Positions 15,159-26,300 of a DNA stretch of 64,000 nucleotides are shown one piece after another. Below the pieces are notes generated by a model. It ran no database searches. It was not told where the DNA came from and was given only the letters and a program-made list of their open reading frames with translations. Within the stretch, counting starts at the first letter, position 1. The number at the start of each line of letters is the position of its first letter. The position numbers and the translations under genes are program-made. The DNA is taken from positions 1 through 64,000 of the forward strand of contig JBBAEV010000001.1 in the NCBI GenBank assembly GCA_041655735.1. The letters run 5' to 3'. The stretch is from JBBAEV01 sp041655735 (GTDB lineage Bacteria; Bacillota_I; Bacilli_A; RF39; UBA660).

Positions 15159-16079
15159 TTATTTTCTTCTATTTTCACTAATCATTTGTATAGTGTCCGT
15201 TAATTGATTGATTCTCTCAATGATTCTTCTAGCCTTTACTTTTTCAACCTTTCCATTACTAAAACTTAAATGTTCTTCTAATTCCTTTATATCTAAATTA
15301 GAAGTAAAGAATGTTGGGAGGCCCTCCTGCATCCTATACTGTAAGATAGAACCAAGTATTTCATCCCTTCCCCAACTTGTTAGATTTTCTGCCCCAAGGT
15401 CATCTAACAACAAAAGAGGAGCCTTTTTTATCTTGCTGAATTTATATTCATAATTGTTACTTTTAAATGATTCCTTTAAACTTCTAAGTAATTCTGGCCA
15501 ATAAACAATAACACTCTTTATTCCTTTTTTAGCCAACTCATTGAACATGGACGCAACTACATATGTTTTACCACACCCAAAATTACCATGTAAATATAAA
15601 CCTTTTACTTCTTTTTTAGCTAAGTATTTATCAATAAAATCTTTTAGTTTTTTTATAACTTCAAATCTATTTTTATCATCAGTATATATATCCTTCATTT
15701 TTGCATTACTTATTTCTTTAGGAATATCAAAAGTTAAAACATTTTCTTTATAACTAGTATTTTTAATATCCTTATTTTTATATGAACAAGCAACATAAGA
15801 AAAAGTTAAGTTCTTTTTGTTCGCAATTGGAGTTAACAAAAATCCTTCCACTTTGTTTTTACATTCAAATAAATTCTTACAATGCTCACAATTCCCCTTT
15901 TCTAAAGCACATTCTTCTAAACGTGAAGTATACTTCATTAAATTATCAGAAGAGAGTTTTATATTTGAAACTAACTTTTTAAAATTTTCATCTTTTAATG
16001 CTTTACCATAATTACCTTTTAGCTCATAATCATTATCACTCTTTTTAAAAACTTTTAATTCGCTATTTAAACCCTTCAT
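15159..16079 (-). CDS. dnaI: primosomal helicase loader DnaI
   Basis: 306 residues, the usual DnaI length. The N-terminal zinc-binding part has a CALEKGNCEHCKNLFEC cluster (about 58-74). The AAA+ half has Walker A (GNFGCGKT), Walker B (LLLLDDLGAE) and sensor 1 (FFTSNLD). DnaI loads the replicative helicase with DnaB and DnaD. It lies 11 bp after dnaB, as in Bacillus. The RBS GGAAGTGATAAT precedes ATG 16079. Confidence 0.94.
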   Translation of the reverse strand: MKGLNSELKVFKKSDNDYELKGNYGKALKDENFKKLVSNIKLSSDNLMKYTSRLEECALEKGNCEHCKNLFECKNKVEGFLLTPIANKKNLTFSYVACSYKNKDIKNTSYKENVLTFDIPKEISNAKMKDIYTDDKNRFEVIKKLKDFIDKYLAKKEVKGLYLHGNFGCGKTYVVASMFNELAKKGIKSVIVYWPELLRSLKESFKSNNYEYKFSKIKKAPLLLLDDLGAENLTSWGRDEILGSILQYRMQEGLPTFFTSNLDIKELEEHLSFSNGKVEKVKARRIIERINQLTDTIQMISENRRK

Positions 16080-16090
16080 ATTATCACTTC

Positions 16091-17368
16091 CTATGAAAAT
16101 TCTTTTAATATATCTTCCATTTCCTTTATTTCTTCTTTACTTACTTCTTCTTTCTTCAACTCTTTATCAAACCAAACAGGAACTTTTTCTTCCTTAACTT
16201 TTTTTGTTTTACTAGGGACGTTTTTCTTGTATTTTTTATGTTCTTTTTCAGCTAAATTCATAGCTTCCTCTACTGTTTCAATATTTAATCTTTTCCATTG
16301 CCCCGCAATTGTTTCCACAAAACTTCTACTTAATTTATAATTATTTATTTTTAATATATAATCAATTAAAACATTAACTACACCTGGTTTTAATCCTTGA
16401 TCTACCATTAAACTTTCAACTAATCTTAAATCTCTACTTGTAGGTTCCGCCCCATTATATTTGCTTCTCAAAAAATTATAGGGGGTTGCTGTTTCAAAAA
16501 TATAAATCATTTTGGCCCTCTTTGAACTATCCCCAAAAGGACTTCTTAAATATTCAGGTTGATTCCTATATATTAATCCAGGAAGTTTTCCATTATTTTC
16601 AAATTGATAATAATTTCGACATGCTTTACGAAAAACTTCTTTATCAATTCCCTTATCAGTAATACTTCTCCTTAATATTCTTTCTATTTCTAATGTATCA
16701 AGGTTATAAATATATGCTAAACTTATTATTAACGTTTTTAATGAATTAGTTAATATTCTTTCATTAGAAAGAGTACTTCCTAATAAATTAAAATCAATAT
16801 TACTATCAATAACTAAATTATTTTTAGCTTTTCCCTTAACATTATCATTATATACATCACTTAATACATGAGGTTTAGATATGAAAATATCATCAAATGA
16901 TCTAGTAATATCATCATATCCTTTATTATTTATATTTGGTAAATTAAAATAATCAACAGTATTTTCATATTCTTTTTTGCCAATGTTATTATATAAAACT
17001 ACATTTAAAATAGGATGATTAAAAAATTCTTTTGGAGAAAAAGGTGAATATATTTCATAAATATAACTATTAACACTACCTTTTTTATAATATGTTTTTA
17101 ATAATCCTAACGCTTCTAACTTTTCTCTAGCTTCAATTATTTCCTCAATTTTTAACTGCATATTAGTTATCACATGGTGGTGAGTAAATTCTTTACTCAT
17201 TATTTCCATTTTGTCCAAATCAGACCACAAAGAAAAATACAAACCAATTGAAGTACTACCTATAATTGGTTGATAGAGCATTGTCAGTATCTTGCGATCT
17301 AAATCATTCATAATTGTTTTATTTACTACGATATAAGTATCCGCTGGTAAAATGGAAATTTGTCTCAT
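16091..17368 (-). CDS. dnaB: replication initiation/membrane attachment protein DnaB (helicase co-loader)
   Basis: The start is placed at ATG 17368 (MRQISILPADTYIVV), which has an RBS (GGGTGGTTTT). The open frame extends 24 codons upstream without one. The 425-residue protein has the N-terminal winged-helix region (LDRKILTMLYQPIIGSTSIGLYF) and a DnaD/DnaB-type second domain (LVESLMVDQGLKPGVVNVLIDYIL). It acts with DnaD and DnaI in helicase loading. This is the Firmicutes loader, not the DnaC-type helicase that E. coli calls DnaB. Confidence 0.9.
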   Translation of the reverse strand: MRQISILPADTYIVVNKTIMNDLDRKILTMLYQPIIGSTSIGLYFSLWSDLDKMEIMSKEFTHHHVITNMQLKIEEIIEAREKLEALGLLKTYYKKGSVNSYIYEIYSPFSPKEFFNHPILNVVLYNNIGKKEYENTVDYFNLPNINNKGYDDITRSFDDIFISKPHVLSDVYNDNVKGKAKNNLVIDSNIDFNLLGSTLSNERILTNSLKTLIISLAYIYNLDTLEIERILRRSITDKGIDKEVFRKACRNYYQFENNGKLPGLIYRNQPEYLRSPFGDSSKRAKMIYIFETATPYNFLRSKYNGAEPTSRDLRLVESLMVDQGLKPGVVNVLIDYILKINNYKLSRSFVETIAGQWKRLNIETVEEAMNLAEKEHKKYKKNVPSKTKKVKEEKVPVWFDKELKKEEVSKEEIKEMEDILKEFS

Positions 17369-17444
17369 AAAACCACCCACTATATCGTTATTGTATCCTA
17401 TAGAATTAATAATTTCAATTATTTTAAGCATAAAAAACAATAAA

Positions 17445-18272
17445 TCATTTATTTTTCTGACAAAAAGGACAATAATAAGTACCTCTTCCGCCTACTTTTA
17501 TCTTTTTTATAAAATTATTACATATCTTACAAAGTTCTCCTTCTTTTGTATGAACATATAAATTATTTTGAAACCTCCCTGTTATACCTTCACTAGAAGT
17601 ATAACTTCTAATAGTAGTTCCACCAGCATTTACTGCCTCAGAAAGTATTTCTTTAGTATTATCAATTATAGATTGCAATTCATTTTTAGTAAGTTTATTA
17701 GATTTCTTTGAAGGATTAATCTTTGATTTGAATAATATTTCATCCGCATAAATATTTCCTATTCCCGCTATAATAGATTGATCTAATAAAGATAATTTTA
17801 TTGAGATTATCTTTTTCTTTAATTTATTTTTTAAATAAGACACAGTCAAATTATTATCAAATGGTTCTAAACCCAGCTTAATAAGTGGACCCTTAATATC
17901 TATTTCATCTTTTTTTAATAAATACATTTTGCCAAACTTTCTTGTATCATGATATCTAAGTTCTGTGTTATCAGTAAATCTTATTATTACATGTTCATGT
18001 TTTTTTAATTCATCTTTTTCTTTCTTTAAAAAATATTTCCCTTCCATTCTTAAATGACTTAATAAATAAAAATTATTAAGTTCAAATAAAAGCCATTTCC
18101 CTCTTCTTTTAATATCAATAATAGTTTGTCCTTTTATCATATTAGAAAAATCCTCTAACAGAGGATATTCAATAATTTTATTCCAATATATATCTACTTC
18201 TTTTATTTGTTTTTTTAATACTTGTTTTTTTAATGTTTTCCTTATTGTTTCTACTTCTGCAAATTCTGGCAT
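17445..18272 (-). CDS. mutM: formamidopyrimidine-DNA glycosylase (Fpg/MutM)
   Basis: The start is ATG 18272, preceded by AAAGGAGGAC; the longer frame would hide the catalytic N-terminal proline. Removal of Met exposes Pro1-Glu2 (PEFAEVETI), the Schiff-base nucleophile and acid. DQSIIAGIGNIYADEILF is the H2TH helix, and the C-terminal zinc finger reads CKICNN...YYCPFC. It excises 8-oxoguanine. It lies between dnaB and polA, as in Bacillus, with the CDF gene inserted upstream (1-3 bp overlap region). Confidence 0.95.
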   Translation of the reverse strand: MPEFAEVETIRKTLKKQVLKKQIKEVDIYWNKIIEYPLLEDFSNMIKGQTIIDIKRRGKWLLFELNNFYLLSHLRMEGKYFLKKEKDELKKHEHVIIRFTDNTELRYHDTRKFGKMYLLKKDEIDIKGPLIKLGLEPFDNNLTVSYLKNKLKKKIISIKLSLLDQSIIAGIGNIYADEILFKSKINPSKKSNKLTKNELQSIIDNTKEILSEAVNAGGTTIRSYTSSEGITGRFQNNLYVHTKEGELCKICNNFIKKIKVGGRGTYYCPFCQKNK

Positions 18273-18273
18273 T

Positions 18274-19143
18274 TTAGTCCTCCTTTTTAAAAGGATTAAC
18301 ATGGATTATTACATATTTTATTTTACCTATCTTTTTCTTTAAAATACTTTCTACTTTATGAGCTATATTATGACTTTCTATTAATTTCTCATCTTCATTT
18401 ATTCCTATATTTAAAATCACTTGGTAATAAGAACCACACTTTAACATATCTAAAGTGTCAATAGTTTTTACACCCTTTACACTTAATATATACTTTTCAA
18501 CTAAACTCAATACCTTTGGATCGGTTTCTACTTGCCCTAAAACATTACGACCATTCTCCAATATTATTTCAATAGATACTTTTATAATAAAAATCCCTAT
18601 TAAAAAACCACCTAATTTATCAGCATGTTTTAATAATTCTATATTACTAGAAAATCTAGATAATATAAATGTTAATAATACCATGCCTGATGTCATCACA
18701 TCCATTGTACTTTCTTTACCACTAGCTATTAACACAGCATTTTTATATTTATTCCCACTTTTCACAACATATCTAGCTAACAAATATTTTAATATTATTG
18801 TCATAATTATTACTATTACCACTGTGTTTTCTGGTATTTGCGTTGGTGTAGTAAAAATATCAATTAATAAAAAAACACCTAAAATAAATATAATGGATCC
18901 GATAATAATAGAGGTGACATATTCAATTCTTCCATGACCATAGGGATGTTTTTCATCTGCTGGTAAAAAAGATTTTTTAATACCAGTAATCCCTACTATA
19001 TCAGTAGTTAAATCACTTAATGAATGAAATCCGTCCGCAATTAAGGCCTGACTCTTCCCAATCACTCCAAATACTATTTTAGAAACAACTAAAAAAGTAT
19101 TTGTAACTAAACTAGTTATTAAAACTCTAACTATCTTTTTCAT
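18274..19143 (-). CDS. cation diffusion facilitator (CDF) transporter
   Basis: 289 residues with five to six membrane helices and the CDF metal motifs: ADGFHSLSDLTTD (HxxxD) in helix 2 and a second pair in helix 5 (ASGKESTMDV, where the expected H is replaced by K-E). HPYGHGRIEYV is the family signature. The cytoplasmic C-terminus ends in VIIHVNP. CDF proteins export Zn, Mn or Fe in exchange for protons; the metal cannot be fixed from sequence. It sits between polA and mutM, ending two bases past the mutM start. Confidence 0.88.
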   Translation of the reverse strand: MKKIVRVLITSLVTNTFLVVSKIVFGVIGKSQALIADGFHSLSDLTTDIVGITGIKKSFLPADEKHPYGHGRIEYVTSIIIGSIIFILGVFLLIDIFTTPTQIPENTVVIVIIMTIILKYLLARYVVKSGNKYKNAVLIASGKESTMDVMTSGMVLLTFILSRFSSNIELLKHADKLGGFLIGIFIIKVSIEIILENGRNVLGQVETDPKVLSLVEKYILSVKGVKTIDTLDMLKCGSYYQVILNIGINEDEKLIESHNIAHKVESILKKKIGKIKYVIIHVNPFKKED

Positions 19144-19150
19144 AATTCAC

Positions 19151-21724
19151 CTACTTTGTTTCATACCAATTAACCCCTACCTCAACTTCTACTTTTAAAG
19201 GTACACTTAATTTATATGTATGTTCCATAATATCAGTGACAATTTTTCTTATTTTTGCCTCTTCTTTTGCATCAACATCAAAAATAAGTTCATCATGTAC
19301 TTGAATAATCATTTTACTCCTTAATTTTAATTGATTGAATTTATCATATATTTCAACCATAGCTTTTTTTATAATATCTGCATTACTTCCTTGGATTGGC
19401 ATATTAAGTGCCATTCTTTCTCCTTGTTTTTTTATCATTATATTTTTATTATTAAGTTCATCAATTACTCGTTTTCTATTCATTATTGTCTTTACATAAC
19501 CTTTTTCATAGGCTGTCTTTATTGACTTATCCATAAATTTTTTAACGCCTGGAAAAGAATCTAAATACTTATCAATAAATATCTTAGCTTCTTTTACATC
19601 AATATCAAGATTTTCGGATAATCCAAAACTACTTATACCGTAAATTATTCCAAAATTAACCGCCTTTGCCCTCCTTCTCATTTCTTTAGTAACTCTATCT
19701 TCTAAAACACCGAATATTTCTGATGCTGTTTTAGTATGTATGTCTAATTCTTTATTAAATGCATCTATCAAATTTTTCACTCCTGATAAATGAGCTAAAA
19801 TACGAAGTTCAATTTGCGAATAATCAAAACCCATCATAATATTATTTTTACTAGGAACAAACGCTTTTCTGATTAATCGACCATAGTTTTCTCTAATCGG
19901 TATATTCTGAATATTAGGTTCACTAGAGGATAATCTTCCGGTTCTTGTTAAAGTTTGATTATAAATATTATGAATCTTACCGTCTTCCATTATTGAATCT
20001 AATAGACCTACAATATAATTACTATGTAATTTTGTTAAAGTACGATATTCCAATATCATATTAATAATAGGATGTTTATCTTTTAATTTTAATAATACAT
20101 CTTTTTCAGTAGAATATCCTGTTTTGCCTTTTTTAGTGGTTGGCAATTTTAGTTTATTAAATAATATCTCTCCTAATTGCTTAGGTGATGAAATATTAAA
20201 TTCCACTCCCGTATTATTATATATATCTTTACTAATAAGCTCCAATTTTATTTTTATTTCTTCTCCCATATCATTAAGTACCTTTTTATCAATACAAACA
20301 CCAGTATATTCCATATCTGCAAGCACTATAGAAAGTGGCATTTCAATATCATTTAAAAGAGTTATTTGTTCTTCCTTTTTTATCTCTTCCATAAACTTAT
20401 CATATACTTCATATATGAATTTAGCTTTACTACAAATAATATTAGCCATTTCTTTTTCACTTAATTGATTTTTTTTATATATTTCAAAAAAAGGTATATC
20501 ATAATCTAAACTGTTGGCTAAATAAGATATATCGTCTTTTACATTATAATTTAATAAATATGAAGCAAGCATTAAATCAAATGATACATTTGATATATTA
20601 ATATTATGCCATTTTAAACTTACTATCATTTTTTTATAATCATAAGTATACTTTTCTATTTTAGTTAAAAAAGAAGGATTTTCTTTTAATATAGAAAAGG
20701 AAATAAAATAACTATTTTCTCCATCATAAAGACCCATGCCTAATATATTAGCTTTGTGATAATTAGTTTCTGATAATTCTAAATATACACTACAAGGTTC
20801 TTTTATTTTTAATTCACCAATATTACGCACTATCGTTACATCAACTTTAGTATCTTTTTTTATTGCATTATTCTTTTTTAAAAAAGAATAAAATTCTAAC
20901 TCTTCATATACTTTATTCAACTTTTCTTTATTAGTACCTTTATATTTAATATCATTAAAATCTATATTTAAGGGAACTTCTTTATAAATAGTAGCAAGTT
21001 CTTTACTCATAAAAGCTTTCTCTTTATCATTAATAAGTTTTTCTTTAACACTACCACTAATCTTATCAATAGAAGCATATACACCTTCAATACTACCATA
21101 TTCTTTTAATAACTTTAAAGCAGTCTTTTCACCAATTCCCTTTACCCCTGGAATATTATCTGAAGGATCTCCTTGTAGTCCTTTTAAATCAATCATTTTA
21201 ATAGGTTCGATGCCATATTCTTGATAAAAAACATCTCTATTCATTCTAATATAATCTTTAGTTTTTAAAAGTTTTACATCGACATCAGGCGCAATTAACT
21301 GAAGTAAATCTTTATCACTACTAATAATAGTAGCATCATAATCATCATCAATTGTTATTTTATTAGAAATAGTTCCAATAATATCATCTGCTTCATAATT
21401 ATCTATTTCTAAATAAGTAATACCCATGTTTTTAAGAATATCTTTTGCGATAGGAAATTGCTTTATTAATTCATCAGGAACCGCCATTCTGCCCTCTTTA
21501 TATTCTTTAAACTTATCGTGTCTAAAAGTTTTACCTTTATCTAAAGCTACCACTATATATTCTGGTTTTTCTTCCTTAATTATTTTATTCATCATATTAA
21601 CAAAACCAAATAATGCATTGGTAGGAAACCCCTTACTATTTTTCATCATATTACCAGTATAAGCAGTTGCATAGTAACTTCTAAATAATAAGTTATTACC
21701 ATCAATTAATATTACTTTTTTCAT
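19151..21724 (-). CDS. polA: DNA polymerase I
   Basis: Start at ATG 21724, with RBS AAGGTGAT upstream; a GTG three codons earlier overlaps that RBS. The 857-residue protein has an intact 5' nuclease domain (ILIDGNNLLFRSYYA, DNIPGVKGIG). The middle 3'-5' exonuclease-like domain lacks the DxE motif (YLELSE), so no proofreading is expected. The polymerase domain has motifs A (DYSQIELR), B (RRRAKAVNFGIIYG) and C (VHDEL). It fills repair gaps and removes Okazaki primers. Confidence 0.97.
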   Translation of the reverse strand: MKKVILIDGNNLLFRSYYATAYTGNMMKNSKGFPTNALFGFVNMMNKIIKEEKPEYIVVALDKGKTFRHDKFKEYKEGRMAVPDELIKQFPIAKDILKNMGITYLEIDNYEADDIIGTISNKITIDDDYDATIISSDKDLLQLIAPDVDVKLLKTKDYIRMNRDVFYQEYGIEPIKMIDLKGLQGDPSDNIPGVKGIGEKTALKLLKEYGSIEGVYASIDKISGSVKEKLINDKEKAFMSKELATIYKEVPLNIDFNDIKYKGTNKEKLNKVYEELEFYSFLKKNNAIKKDTKVDVTIVRNIGELKIKEPCSVYLELSETNYHKANILGMGLYDGENSYFISFSILKENPSFLTKIEKYTYDYKKMIVSLKWHNINISNVSFDLMLASYLLNYNVKDDISYLANSLDYDIPFFEIYKKNQLSEKEMANIICSKAKFIYEVYDKFMEEIKKEEQITLLNDIEMPLSIVLADMEYTGVCIDKKVLNDMGEEIKIKLELISKDIYNNTGVEFNISSPKQLGEILFNKLKLPTTKKGKTGYSTEKDVLLKLKDKHPIINMILEYRTLTKLHSNYIVGLLDSIMEDGKIHNIYNQTLTRTGRLSSSEPNIQNIPIRENYGRLIRKAFVPSKNNIMMGFDYSQIELRILAHLSGVKNLIDAFNKELDIHTKTASEIFGVLEDRVTKEMRRRAKAVNFGIIYGISSFGLSENLDIDVKEAKIFIDKYLDSFPGVKKFMDKSIKTAYEKGYVKTIMNRKRVIDELNNKNIMIKKQGERMALNMPIQGSNADIIKKAMVEIYDKFNQLKLRSKMIIQVHDELIFDVDAKEEAKIRKIVTDIMEHTYKLSVPLKVEVEVGVNWYETK

Positions 21725-21788
21725 TAATATCACCTTATTTTTTATTTTTTATTTGCCAAATTATTACTCAATAAATATATTATACCAT

Positions 21789-21815
21789 AATAAAAGCAGA
21801 AATTTATTCTGCTTT
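21789..21815 (-). terminator. terminator after the methyltransferase remnant
   Basis: AAAGCAGAA/TTCTGCTTT stem on the minus strand with an AT-rich tail, upstream of polA. Confidence 0.6.
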
Positions 21816-21829
21816 GACATAAAATTATA

Positions 21830-22160
21830 TTACCCTGTTTTTAACACTAACACAGCACCGCGCTTATTAATAGTTCCAGGAAATTCTAAAACAGTAGACT
21901 CTCTACCTTCAACAATTTGCTTAGATTTACAAATATTATCTTCTGATTCTTTATAACCATATGTATAAATTAAATCAATTTGACCATCTTCTTCAGTTAT
22001 ATTAAAGAAATTTTCAACTATATATCCAATCGAAACCTCTTCATATTCATTATCTAAATAGACAAGAACATTAGACAATAAAATCAAATCATATTTTAAT
22101 CCTTTTAAAGATTCTGTTATTTTTCTAACATCTTTAACATAAAAATCAAATTCGTTATCA
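21830..22160 (-). pseudogene. 5'-truncated methyltransferase-like remnant
   Basis: The frame is open from about 22160 to the stop at 21830, but has no ATG or RBS and starts inside the tail of dinB. It reads KYDLILLSNVLVYL, the motif IV-like segment of class I SAM-dependent methyltransferases, and ends with GAVLVLKTG. The first half containing the SAM-binding glycine loop is missing. It may be the 3' end of a deleted gene. A TTG at 22087 could start an 85-residue product, but nothing supports that. Confidence 0.55.
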
Positions 22161-22165
22161 AATAA

Positions 22166-23347
22166 TTACTTTTTATCTAACCTTATCTTATGTACAGTAT
22201 TTTTCCCGTATTTATTATTAATATTATCTAAAACTTCTTGTAATTCATTAACCTTACCGGATTCAACATCAAATAATGACAACTGAGATTCAATATTTTC
22301 ACTAAAACTACTAAGTTTAACCCCAATAAGTCTTATTGGATTTCCATTCCATAACATATTAAAAATATCAATAACATATTTAAAAATTTCATCTTCAGTA
22401 TTAAATTGTCTATTATATTTTTTTTGTTTTCTTTTAACAGAAAAATCATAATATTTTATATAAACTGATACCACTGAACAATATTTTCTTTGCCTCCTAA
22501 GATTAAAACTGACATCACTAGTAAGTTTTCCTAATATATTATATAATTCATCTTTATCAATGGTGTCAAAAGGAAGAGTAACTTCTTTACTAAGACTAGT
22601 ATCAATAACTTTATGTTCACCCACTATGTTATTATTAATACCATTAGCGGCTTCCCATAAATATAATCCTTGTTTTTTAAACCTTTTTATAAGCGTTGAT
22701 TTATCATAATTTGCTAAATCACCGATTGTTTTTATATTCATGTTTTCTAAAACTTCACATGTTTTTTTACCACAACCAAACAAATCTTTTATAGGTAAAG
22801 GGAACATCTTAGTTTCAATTTCATTCAAAAACAATGTATGAACTTTATTTGGTTTTTCAAAATCACTAGCCATTTTAGCTAATACCTTATTATTTCCAAT
22901 TCCAATGTTAACAGTAAATCCATACTTCTCATAAATTTTATCTTTAAGTTTTTTAGCAAATTTTATTGGCTCCCCATATAATTTACTAACTGGGCCATAT
23001 TCTATAAAACACTCATCAATGGAAAACTTTTCAAAATCTGGGATATATGAATTTATTAAACTATGAAACTTATTACTCATATCATTATAAAGTTTATAAT
23101 CAGGTTCAACAACTATTAAGTCTTTACATTTTTTTAGAGCCATATATATCGGTTCAGGTGTTTTTATTCCTAATTTTTTAGCAGGTATAGAAGCCGCTAA
23201 TACAATACCATGTCGTTTACTATTTTTATATCCAATAATAGAAGGAAGCGTTCTTATATCAAGAGCACTTCCTTTATTTAATAAATTAACAGCGGACCAC
23301 GAAAGAAAAGCACTATTAACATCTATATGCATAACAATTCTTTCCAT
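22166..23347 (-). CDS. dinB: DNA polymerase IV (Y family)
   Basis: 393 residues. It has the Y-family palm motifs (MHIDVNSAFLSW at the N-terminus and FSIDECFIEYG with the catalytic Asp-Glu), the helix-hairpin-helix thumb (LFGCGKKTCEVLENMNIKTIGDLA) and the little finger. A C-terminal SQLSLF (clamp-binding QxxLF type) is present. It does translesion synthesis. The RBS GGTGATAAT precedes ATG 23347. No LexA box was seen upstream. Confidence 0.95.
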   Translation of the reverse strand: MERIVMHIDVNSAFLSWSAVNLLNKGSALDIRTLPSIIGYKNSKRHGIVLAASIPAKKLGIKTPEPIYMALKKCKDLIVVEPDYKLYNDMSNKFHSLINSYIPDFEKFSIDECFIEYGPVSKLYGEPIKFAKKLKDKIYEKYGFTVNIGIGNNKVLAKMASDFEKPNKVHTLFLNEIETKMFPLPIKDLFGCGKKTCEVLENMNIKTIGDLANYDKSTLIKRFKKQGLYLWEAANGINNNIVGEHKVIDTSLSKEVTLPFDTIDKDELYNILGKLTSDVSFNLRRQRKYCSVVSVYIKYYDFSVKRKQKKYNRQFNTEDEIFKYVIDIFNMLWNGNPIRLIGVKLSSFSENIESQLSLFDVESGKVNELQEVLDNINNKYGKNTVHKIRLDKK

Positions 23348-23380
23348 ATTATCACCAACTTTTATAATTTAGTTAAATAT

Positions 23381-26300
23381 TTAAAATAAACTTAATTGAC
23401 TAGATTCAGGCATACCATTGAGTATTCCCATTATTCTCATTTTATCAATAAGAGTAGTAGACAATTTAGCTCTTTTTTGAAGATCTTCTATTGAAACAAA
23501 ATTTGATTTTGCTCTTTCACTAACTATTTTATTAGCAACTGTATCTCCTAGTCCATCTATTGTCCTAAATGGTGGTATTAATGTCTCATTATCTTCATCA
23601 ATAACAAAATGCATATTATCAGATTTATATAAATCAATATTACCAAATTTAAAACCACGAGCCGTTGCCTCTAAAGCAACTTCTAAGACTGTAAGAATAG
23701 CTTGTTCTTTATTAGTGGCATCATAACCCTTGTTTTGAATTTCAAATATTCTTTGTTTTATAGCATCGTACCCTTTAATCATTGTTTCTATATCAAAGTC
23801 ATAACATCTAACACCAAAGAAAGCAGCATAGTAATAAATAGGATGATAAACTTTAAACCAAGCAACTCGATAAGCCATCATAACATAAGCAACTGCATGA
23901 GCTTTAGGAAATAAATATTCTATTGTTTCACAATGATCTATAAACCAATCAGGTAACACGTCTTTAAATTGTAAAAGTTCATTATGTAACGGTATCCACC
24001 TTGCATCTTGCATCTTTGCATTTTGTGATCTATATGACTTTCTAATATATTCAGTTATTTTAAATGCCATAACTTTATCCATACCATATTTTACAAGCAT
24101 AAAAATTAATTCTTCTCTATATCCCACTATTTCATTAAATTTAGCTTTTTTATTTACTAAAAGTTCTTTCCCATTCCCAGCCCATATTCCAGTTCCATGT
24201 GCCAGCCCACAAACTTTAACTATTTCTTCAAAAGTCTTTGGTTTGATCTCTTCTAACATCTTTATCGCAAACTTAGTACCAAATTCAGGAATCCCTAAAG
24301 TTCCTGTAACAGTATCTATTTGTTCTGGTGTCACACCCAAAACATCAGGGGAATTAAATATTGATAACACTTTAGAATCATCAAAAGGAATAGAATTTAT
24401 TTCAATTCCTGATAAATCTCCTAAAACTTTTAACATAGTCGGATCATCATGTCCTAAAATGTCTAATTTCAAAACATTATCATGAATAGCATGGAAATCA
24501 AAATGCGTTGTGTACCAGGATGATTTACTATCATCAGCGGGATACTGATAAGGTGTAAAATCAAAAACATCCATATAACTTGGTATGACAATTATTCCCC
24601 CAGGATGTTGTCCAGTAGTTCTTTTAGCACCCGTAACCCCTTGAGCTAGTCTTTCTATTTCAGCATTACGCATTATAACATTTTTTTCTTCACAATAGCC
24701 CTTAACAAACCCATAGGCTGTTTTAGTAGCTACTGTTCCAATTGTTCCAGCTCTAAAGACATTTTTTTCACCAAATAAAACCTTTGTATAATCATGAGCA
24801 TTGGCTTGATCTATTGAAGAAAAATTTAAATCTATATCAGGAACTTTTTCTGCATCCCATCCTAAAAAAGATGAAAAAGGAATATCTTGTCCTTCTTTTT
24901 GCATCGGAATTTTACACTCCTCACAAACATAGTCTGGTAAATCATAACTACTCTTATAATCTGAACTAAATGTCTTACCATCTTTTTCAAAAATAGATTT
25001 TTTACATTTTGGACACAAATAATGAGGAGGTAAAGGATTTACTTCGGTAATACCCATCATTGTTGCGACTAAACTTGATCCAACTGAACCTCTTGAACCA
25101 ACAAAGTATCCATCATCATTACTCTTTTTAACCAATTTTTGGGCTATTAAATATAAAACTGAATAACCATTATTAATAACACCACTCAATTCTTTTTCAA
25201 GTCTTTCTTCAATTAAAAAAGGTAATTTTTCTCCATACTTTTCATGAGCCTTTTTCCAAACCATTTCTTTTGTAAGCTTATCGGAATTTTCTATAATTGG
25301 TGTGTATAATTTATCTTTAATTACTTGGATTTCTTCTATCATATTAGCTACTTTATTAGGATTAGTAACCACTATTTCAAAAGCCTTCTCTTCTTCTAAA
25401 AAATTAAAATCAGTAAGCATTTCTTCTGTAGTACGAAAATGACAACTAGGAATTTCAGTAATACCTTTCCTATTTAATGGATGCCGACCTCCGCCAGGCA
25501 CTTTCTGATTAATAATTACTTCTCTATATACTTTATCTTTTCTATCCAAATGATGAACATCCCCAGTAGCACAAACAGGCTTATCTGCCGTTTCTGCAAC
25601 CCTTATAATCTTTTCTATATTAGCTTTTAATTCATCTTCATTTTCAAAATCTCCTGATTGAATCAAATGATTATATACTTCTAAAGGTTGTACCTCAATA
25701 TAATCATAAAAACTCATTATATTAATAAGTTCTTCATCAGATTTACTACGGGCTTCATTAAATATTTCCCCATTTGCACAAGCGCTTCCTATTAATAAAC
25801 CTTCTCTTCTTTTTTCTATTTCACTTTTTAAAATACGTGCATTCTTATAAAAATATTTAGTATTAGCATAAGATACTAATTTAAATAAATTTCTTAATCC
25901 TTTATTATTTTGAACTAATAAAACAATATGATAACCATTACCAATCTTATGTAAATCTTCTCTATTAATCAAATTTTTTAAATCACTTATTTTTGTCACA
26001 TTATTATCTATTAATTTCTTCATCATTTTATGAAATACTAAAGCGGTAGCTTCGGCATCATATTCCCCTCTATGATGAAATCCTTCATTAAAAGTTACAC
26101 CATATCTTTTAGTAATATAAGAAAGACCATGTCTACCAGCCCCTGAATCTAAAGTTCTACTTAATTGCAAGGTGTCAATCAAAGTGTTTTTATATTCCCC
26201 TAGACTATATTTTTTATAACCCATTTCTAAAAATGATGCATCAAATTTAGCATTATGCGCTACCATAGGACTATCCCCAGCCCACTCAATAAAGCTTTTT

